Shown here one piece after another: positions 60,381-64,000 of a stretch of DNA of 64,000 nucleotides. The stretch is from Desulfofustis glycolicus DSM 9705 (GTDB lineage Bacteria; Desulfobacterota; Desulfobulbia; Desulfobulbales; Desulfocapsaceae). A program made the position numbers and the translations under genes. Location of the stretch: the NCBI RefSeq assembly GCF_900130015.1, contig NZ_FQXS01000005.1:124001-188000 (forward strand). The letters are read 5' to 3'. How positions within the stretch are numbered: position 1 is the first letter of the stretch; the number at the start of each line of letters is the position of its first letter. The notes under the pieces were generated by a model. The model saw nothing but the letters and a program-made list of their open reading frames with translations, was not told the DNA's origin and did no database searches.

Positions 60381-60578
60381 AGCCCCAGTGCGGCGTTTGG
60401 CATAAGTCGTTTTCCAAACCCTGAAGGAGCGGCGCAATGTCAGTCCAAGTCGCCAGTGAAAAATATTCGCCTCCCATTTTTCCATAACCGGTTGCATCGC
60501 CGAAATCTTTTGCCGCCGAGTCGTTGCACCCGGGACGTTAATTCTTACCGGCACATCATCTTTGTTGGCTATTCGCAT
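60352..60578 (-). pseudogene. Frameshifted, truncated cupin-domain protein remnant
   Basis: From ATG 60578 with an AAGGAAG site, the first 24 residues read MRIANKDDVPVRINVPGATT and RRQK. A shift of frame then gives DFGDATGYGKMGGEYFSLAT, followed by TDIAPLLQGLENDLCQTPHWG, strongly resembling the start of small cupin proteins. The rest of the cupin barrel is absent, and the 3' end overlaps the end of the repeat protein on the other strand. A dead gene fragment. Confidence 0.6.
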
Positions 60579-60926
60579 GACTCTTCCTTGTCTTAATGCT
60601 TTACTTTCATTGAGCCTTGTCTCCAGATATCCAGGGAAAACCCCCTTCAGGCTTTACCCAACCAGTTGGTCTGAACAAGCGCTTACTGTCAATCTATGCT
60701 ACAGCGTGGTCAAATGGCAAATGTACCTGGCGTGCGATCGGGGAGTTGCTTGATGCAGGACTGGTGTGATAGCTGGTAATGGGAGAGGAGTTTGTTTGGT
60801 GTGCCCGGAGAAAACCCCTCGCCTCAAGGCGAATACGTTAGTAGGTTTTAGATATTATGGTATATTATCGTAAGGGCTCTTATTCAGTATACGATTTCAA
60901 GATTCACTGAATGGAGATAATTGGAG
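60579..60926. other. AT-rich intergenic region before cysC
   Basis: These 348 bases contain a small TCGCC/GGCGA hairpin and AT-rich blocks such as TATATTATCG before cysC, likely part of its promoter. No gene was recognised. Confidence 0.4.
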
Positions 60927-61532
60927 ATGATTACACAAAAAGCTACCAACATTACTTGGCATCAGGGCAATATCACTCCGGCTGATCGCGAGCGGTTATT
61001 AAATCAGAAAGGTGTGGTCCTCTGGTTTACGGGTTTGTCGGCCTCGGGTAAATCGACCCTGGCCCTTAGCGTGGAGGAACGGTTGTTCGAAATGGGTCAC
61101 CTGACCAGCGTACTTGATGGTGACAATATCCGTCACGGTTTAAATAAAAACCTCGGTTTTTCACCCGAGGATCGTGAAGAGAATATCCGCCGCATCGGGG
61201 AAGTTTCGAAATTGTTCGCCGATGCCGGGGTCATCACCATGACAGCGTTTATTTCCCCCTATCGTGCAGACCGTGATAAAGCCCGTGAGCGGCTTTCCGA
61301 AGGTCGTTTTATTGAAATATATATGCAGGTCCCCTTGCATATCGCCGAACAACGCGATCCCAAGGGGCTTTATGAGAAAGCTCGCAAGGGTGAAATCAAG
61401 GAATTCACCGGTATTTCGGCACCCTATGAAGAACCTCTGAAGCCGGAACTCATTGTTGATACAGGAAAGCTAAACGTGAAGGAGAGTACCGACCTGGTTT
61501 TGAATTACCTGAAAGGTAAGAACATTATTTAA
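60927..61532 (+). CDS. cysC: Adenylylsulfate (APS) kinase
   Basis: The 201-residue kinase has P-loop GLSASGKSTLA near residue 36, VLDGDNIRHGLNKNLGF, and EFTGISAPYEEPLKPEL, all diagnostic for APS kinase. It makes PAPS from APS and ATP. In a sulfate-reducing organism PAPS would serve assimilation or sulfation of envelope sugars. No cysD/N/H lies next to it. Its composition is nearer to the AT-rich surroundings. The ATG at 60927 is preferred; a TTG two codons earlier is in frame. Confidence 0.93.
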   Translation: MITQKATNITWHQGNITPADRERLLNQKGVVLWFTGLSASGKSTLALSVEERLFEMGHLTSVLDGDNIRHGLNKNLGFSPEDREENIRRIGEVSKLFADAGVITMTAFISPYRADRDKARERLSEGRFIEIYMQVPLHIAEQRDPKGLYEKARKGEIKEFTGISAPYEEPLKPELIVDTGKLNVKESTDLVLNYLKGKNII

Positions 61533-61670
61533 GCGCCGCGGGCATGAACCGCATATTCTTGAAAAGGGTTTTTCACGCATCAACTCTTCTTGGAAAAAGG
61601 CGATATGCGAGGGAAGATGTAAGGGCAGTAGCGGCCTGGCGCCGCAAGGGCAGGTACCGCCACAAACCAG

Positions 61671-62162
61671 CTATTGCCCCTGAATCTCGGGGGGTATGGA
61701 ACTCTTTCGTTGCCTGATACTCAGGACGGGAACCGGGGAATGGCGAAAAGTCTTCTCGGCATTGGAACCGACAAGTGTCCGGCTGAGATTGCCGCGCCCC
61801 TTGCTCCCCATTACCACCAGATCGATATTTTCCTTGTCGATGGTATTGAGAATTTCATCAAAGGGCATACCGATCCGGATGAGGAATTCAAATTTCCCGG
61901 CGAGATGGGGAAAGGAATTTGCGACCAGGTTCTCGATTTTTTTCTTCCGTACATCCGTGTTCTTGGCAAGGTACTGCTCCACTATGGCAGGGTCGTTAAA
62001 ATAAGAGCTTAACACTTTCATTGCGTCCAGGTCACGGGCGTGGATCACGTTGATGATGACGATTTTCGCCTTTGGCGGGGCGACTGCCATGGCATACTCA
62101 AGGGTTTCCTGGGAATAATCACTGAAATCAACACAGACCAGCACCTTCTCAATTTTCCTCAT
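61671..62162 (-). CDS. Universal stress protein UspA family
   Basis: The 163-residue protein opens with KVLVCVDFSDYSQETL and ends with the ATP-binding motif VVMGSKGRGNLSRTLVGSNAEKTF. The G-2x-G-9x-G(S/T)-type loop is present, so it may bind ATP. The role is generic stress survival. GGAGG lies 10 nt upstream of ATG 62162. Confidence 0.9.
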   Translation of the reverse strand: MRKIEKVLVCVDFSDYSQETLEYAMAVAPPKAKIVIINVIHARDLDAMKVLSSYFNDPAIVEQYLAKNTDVRKKKIENLVANSFPHLAGKFEFLIRIGMPFDEILNTIDKENIDLVVMGSKGRGNLSRTLVGSNAEKTFRHSPVPVLSIRQRKSSIPPEIQGQ

Positions 62163-62391
62163 ATTTGTAAACCTCCTCTAAAAGAAAAACTCAAATTCGC
62201 CCCTGCCCTGCCGGTTAAAAATCGCGCTGTTTTTTCGCCTGGGCGAAACGGTGTCCCGCGAGAAGGGCCTTGTCGCACCATCCGCATTTCTTGAGGGCAA
62301 CCGTCGAGCCAGCTACTAACTTGGTTAAGTATGCACTTCTCAGTTGTGTGCGTCAAGTTCTGCAATTTGCTTTCATAGCATGTGGTGGTAT

Positions 62392-62423
62392 GCAGGAGGG
62401 TCGGCGATCGCCGGCCCTCCTGC
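62392..62423. terminator. Long near-perfect palindrome after the IS256 remnant
   Basis: GCAGGAGGG-T-CGGCGATCGCCG-G-CCCTCCTGC forms a 32-bp hairpin with one T/G pair. It lies 3 nt from the stop codon of the transposase remnant, so it is probably the transcription terminator or end structure of that element. Confidence 0.5.
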
Positions 62424-62426
62424 GGT

Positions 62427-62578
62427 TCACGCTGCAAGTTCCATCAACAGCTGCTTTTTGTGCTCTCTGAGCAAATTCATATCCAAGTACCGGTGCGCCT
62501 CGATCCAGTTCTCGTGGGTCTCAACGGCTAACGCCCGTACCAGACGCAGGCAGCTCTGTTGAGGTTGGTCGTCAATAG
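62427..62578 (-). pseudogene. C-terminal remnant of an IS256 (mutator)-family transposase
   Basis: The last 50 codons read QQSCLRLVRALAVETHENW, then IEAHRYLDM, ending at TGA 62427. The SCLRLV...E..W....YL.M pattern is typical of the C-terminus of IS256-family transposases. Upstream the frame is cut exactly at the end of the IS3 element, and the missing part is not found on the other side of it. Confidence 0.65.
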
Positions 62579-62592
62579 TGGACACGAAAACC

Positions 62593-63444
62593 CTATGCAG
62601 CTTTTTGCATTTGGTAAAACCGGCGCTCGTAAGCGGCCGGTGAAAGATAACCGAGTTTCTTTTGCTTTCTCTGGCGGTTGTAAAAGATCTCAAGGTACTC
62701 TTGGATATCTCGCTTCGCCTCCTGCCTGGTCTGGTAATGCCGGTGGAAGGTCAACTCAATTTTCAGAGAGCCCCAGAAGCTTTCAATCGGGGCGTTGTCA
62801 TAGCAATCGCCACGGCGGCTCATAGAGGACTTCATCTCAAATTGTTTTAAAAGCTTACGATATTCCCTTGAGCAGTACTGGCTGCCACGGTCCGAATGAT
62901 GAATAAGGCCGGCAGCAGGTCGTTTGACCGCCACGGCTTTAAACAGCGACTCGCTGACCAGATTCCTGGTCATTCGGTTGCTCATGGCGTAGCCAACGAT
63001 TTCGCCGGTACAGATATCCTTGTGGCCGGCCAGATACAGCCACTCCTCATTGGTGGGAATGTAGGTTATGTACGTCAGCCACATCTGATTGGGAGCGGCG
63101 GCTGCAAAATTCTGGGAAACCAAGTTTTGGACCACCGGCAGACCGTGATTGGAATTGGTGGTCGCTTTAAATTTTCTCTTCTGGCGGCAGCGGAAGCCGA
63201 GTTCGCGGCGCAATCTCTTGATCCGGCAAACCCCAACATTCATCCCATGATCAGCCAAGTCCGCTTGCAAACGCTCCGCGCTGTAGCTCTCCCTGGTTCG
63301 GCGATTGGCAGCCTTGATCTCTACCGTCAACCTGGCGTCCTCCCACTGTCGGCGCGATGGTGGCCTGGTGCGCCAGGCATAGTAACCACTCAGGGATACT
63401 GCCAAAGCCTGGGTCAACGCCGGCACGGGATAGGTGGGTCGCAT
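62593..63444 (-). CDS. IS3-family transposase OrfB (DDE integrase), catalytically altered
   Basis: The 283-residue rve-type integrase has HHSDRGSQY (D185) and NAPIESFWGSLK (E221), but the first catalytic Asp of the WxTDITYIPT motif is Tyr125 (MWLTYITYIPT; codon TAC where GAC is expected). The N-terminal helix-turn-helix-like part YYAWRTRPPSRR is present. The frame is open back to a TGA a few codons before 63444, where family sequence (YALIEA) already begins, so translation normally depends on frameshifting from orfA. Confidence 0.85.
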   Translation of the reverse strand: MRPTYPVPALTQALAVSLSGYYAWRTRPPSRRQWEDARLTVEIKAANRRTRESYSAERLQADLADHGMNVGVCRIKRLRRELGFRCRQKRKFKATTNSNHGLPVVQNLVSQNFAAAAPNQMWLTYITYIPTNEEWLYLAGHKDICTGEIVGYAMSNRMTRNLVSESLFKAVAVKRPAAGLIHHSDRGSQYCSREYRKLLKQFEMKSSMSRRGDCYDNAPIESFWGSLKIELTFHRHYQTRQEAKRDIQEYLEIFYNRQRKQKKLGYLSPAAYERRFYQMQKAA

Positions 63445-63503
63445 AGCTTCTATGAGCGCGTACCGGGCAGCGACTCATTGGCAAAATGCGCGGCTGCTTT
63501 TTT

Positions 63504-63773
63504 TTAGATATCGCGCTCCATCCGGACCGTCGCCGGTTCCTTCTTGATCTTGGCCAGTTCAATCTCCACCTCGGTCAGTGGGCGTCGATCTTTGCCGATG
63601 GTGCCAAGCTTACCCGCCTTGGCCGCCCGTACCCAGGATTCAAGAGTACTTTTCGGCAATGAGAGCCGCTGGGCAGCTTGTCCGGTAGGCAGGCCATCCT
63701 CCAATACAAACCGGGCGGCTTCTTCCCGGAGTTCCTTTGTGTACCGACCGTTCGGAATCTTTTCTATGATGAC
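63504..63773 (-). pseudogene. IS3-family OrfA with premature stop
   Basis: The HTH-type OrfA reads NGRYTKELREEAARFVLEDG and LPTGQAAQRLSLPKSTLESW, and ends RMERDI-stop at TAA 63506-63504. The same frame goes on as KKAAAHFANES, where relatives have RDILKKA, so TTA (Leu) became TAA one codon before the run of A residues (63503-63498) that normally serves as the frameshift site. The start codon is unclear; the frame opens near 63773 without a standard ATG. Confidence 0.7.
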
Positions 63774-63826
63774 ACCTCCACTCTGATTTATGAATGATCA
63801 GAGGTTTCGTGTCCATCATTTTCAGC

Positions 63827-64000
63827 CTACCTCATCCGGACGTCCCTAAATATCGGGGTGGCAATAGCTTTGGTATCCATGAACCCCGCCTTGCCGAGAG
63901 CCAATTCTCCCTGGAGGACCTTCTGCAGCCTGATCGCTGGTTCCTTGCTTCCTGCCGAGTAGCTCCTCCGTTTTCCCTGGAAGGTTACGAATACGAACCA
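63827..64000 (-). CDS. Possible C-terminal fragment of an unidentified gene at the window edge
   Basis: A frame open to the edge of the window ends at TAG 63829-63827 with about 57 codons (ending KAIATPIFRDVRMR). I recognise no family. It might belong to a gene mostly outside the window or be chance. It does not look like the missing half of the IS256 transposase. Confidence 0.25.
   Translation of the reverse strand, partial: WFVFVTFQGKRRSYSAGSKEPAIRLQKVLQGELALGKAGFMDTKAIATPIFRDVRMR

Larger units (their letters stand above)
62579..63815 (-). mobile_element. IS3-family insertion sequence, decayed
   Basis: A 1237-bp element bounded by inverted ends TGGACACGAAA (62579) and TTTCGTGTCCA (ending 63815), containing orfA and orfB in minus orientation. 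No matching short target duplication is visible next to the ends. orfA has a premature stop and orfB lacks a catalytic Asp, so the copy should be immobile unless helped in trans. Confidence 0.85.

Overview
The window looks like chromosomal DNA of an anaerobic Desulfobacterota (deltaproteobacterial) species, probably close to Desulfobulbales. This is inferred from a corrinoid/tetrahydrofolate methyl-transfer operon, XdhC/MocA molybdenum-cofactor genes, a UGA-encoded (selenocysteine) MsrA, and a type of radical-SAM-rich lipid cluster that I recall from such bacteria. No rRNA, tRNA or CRISPR array was seen. Most of 1-54 kb is GC-rich with tightly overlapping genes. From about 54.1 to 64 kb the sequence is more AT-rich and holds remnants, pseudogenes and an insertion sequence, so it reads as an accessory, acquired region.

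Layout. 1-4.1 kb (minus): methyl-transfer operon with two uroporphyrinogen-decarboxylase-like proteins, a corrinoid protein, a pterin-binding methyltransferase and the start of another gene. 4.4-9.4 kb (plus): ADP-ribosylglycohydrolase, TerC-type membrane protein, D-amino-acid aminotransferase, XdhC and a MocA-HD fusion. 9.8 kb: a PagL-like lipid A deacylase.

10.4-45.4 kb is the centrepiece: about 30 genes in five or six divergent or convergent operons forming a dedicated acyl-carrier-protein (ACP) lipid pathway. It has four ACPs, five ketosynthase polypeptides (one a fused ketosynthase/chain-length-factor pair, one FabH-like), three different hotdog dehydratases, a FabG-type reductase and a hotdog thioesterase. 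It also has seven radical SAM proteins (four with an N-terminal B12-binding-like region), an AMP-forming acyl ligase, a FakA-FakB (fatty acid kinase) fusion, a GT2 glycosyltransferase, LpxL-like and PlsC-like acyltransferases, an RND exporter fused to a methyltransferase, LolA-like and lipoprotein factors, an ABC-2 exporter and a BtrH-like acyl-transfer protein. The parts list resembles aryl-polyene clusters and, because of the radical SAM load, candidate ladderane clusters. The product cannot be read from sequence. I infer an unusual, radical-modified acyl chain that is activated, built on ACPs, esterified to a lipid or glycolipid and exported to the cell envelope.

45.5-49.7 kb (plus): membrane permease, two-subunit UxaA-type dehydratase and a LarA/DUF2088 protein, probably hydroxy-acid metabolism. 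49.9-54.1 kb (minus): MacAB-like efflux system. 54.5-59.3 kb: seleno-MsrA, clade-3-type catalase, a 5' fragment of a second membrane-fusion-protein gene and a thioredoxin/CcdA fusion, so a redox or oxidative-stress island. 59.3-64 kb: a secreted repeat protein interrupted by UGA, a frameshifted cupin remnant, cysC, a universal stress protein, an IS256-family remnant and a decayed IS3-family element. Three copies of a ~142-bp element with inverted ends lie at 2.9, 31.5 and 55.6 kb.
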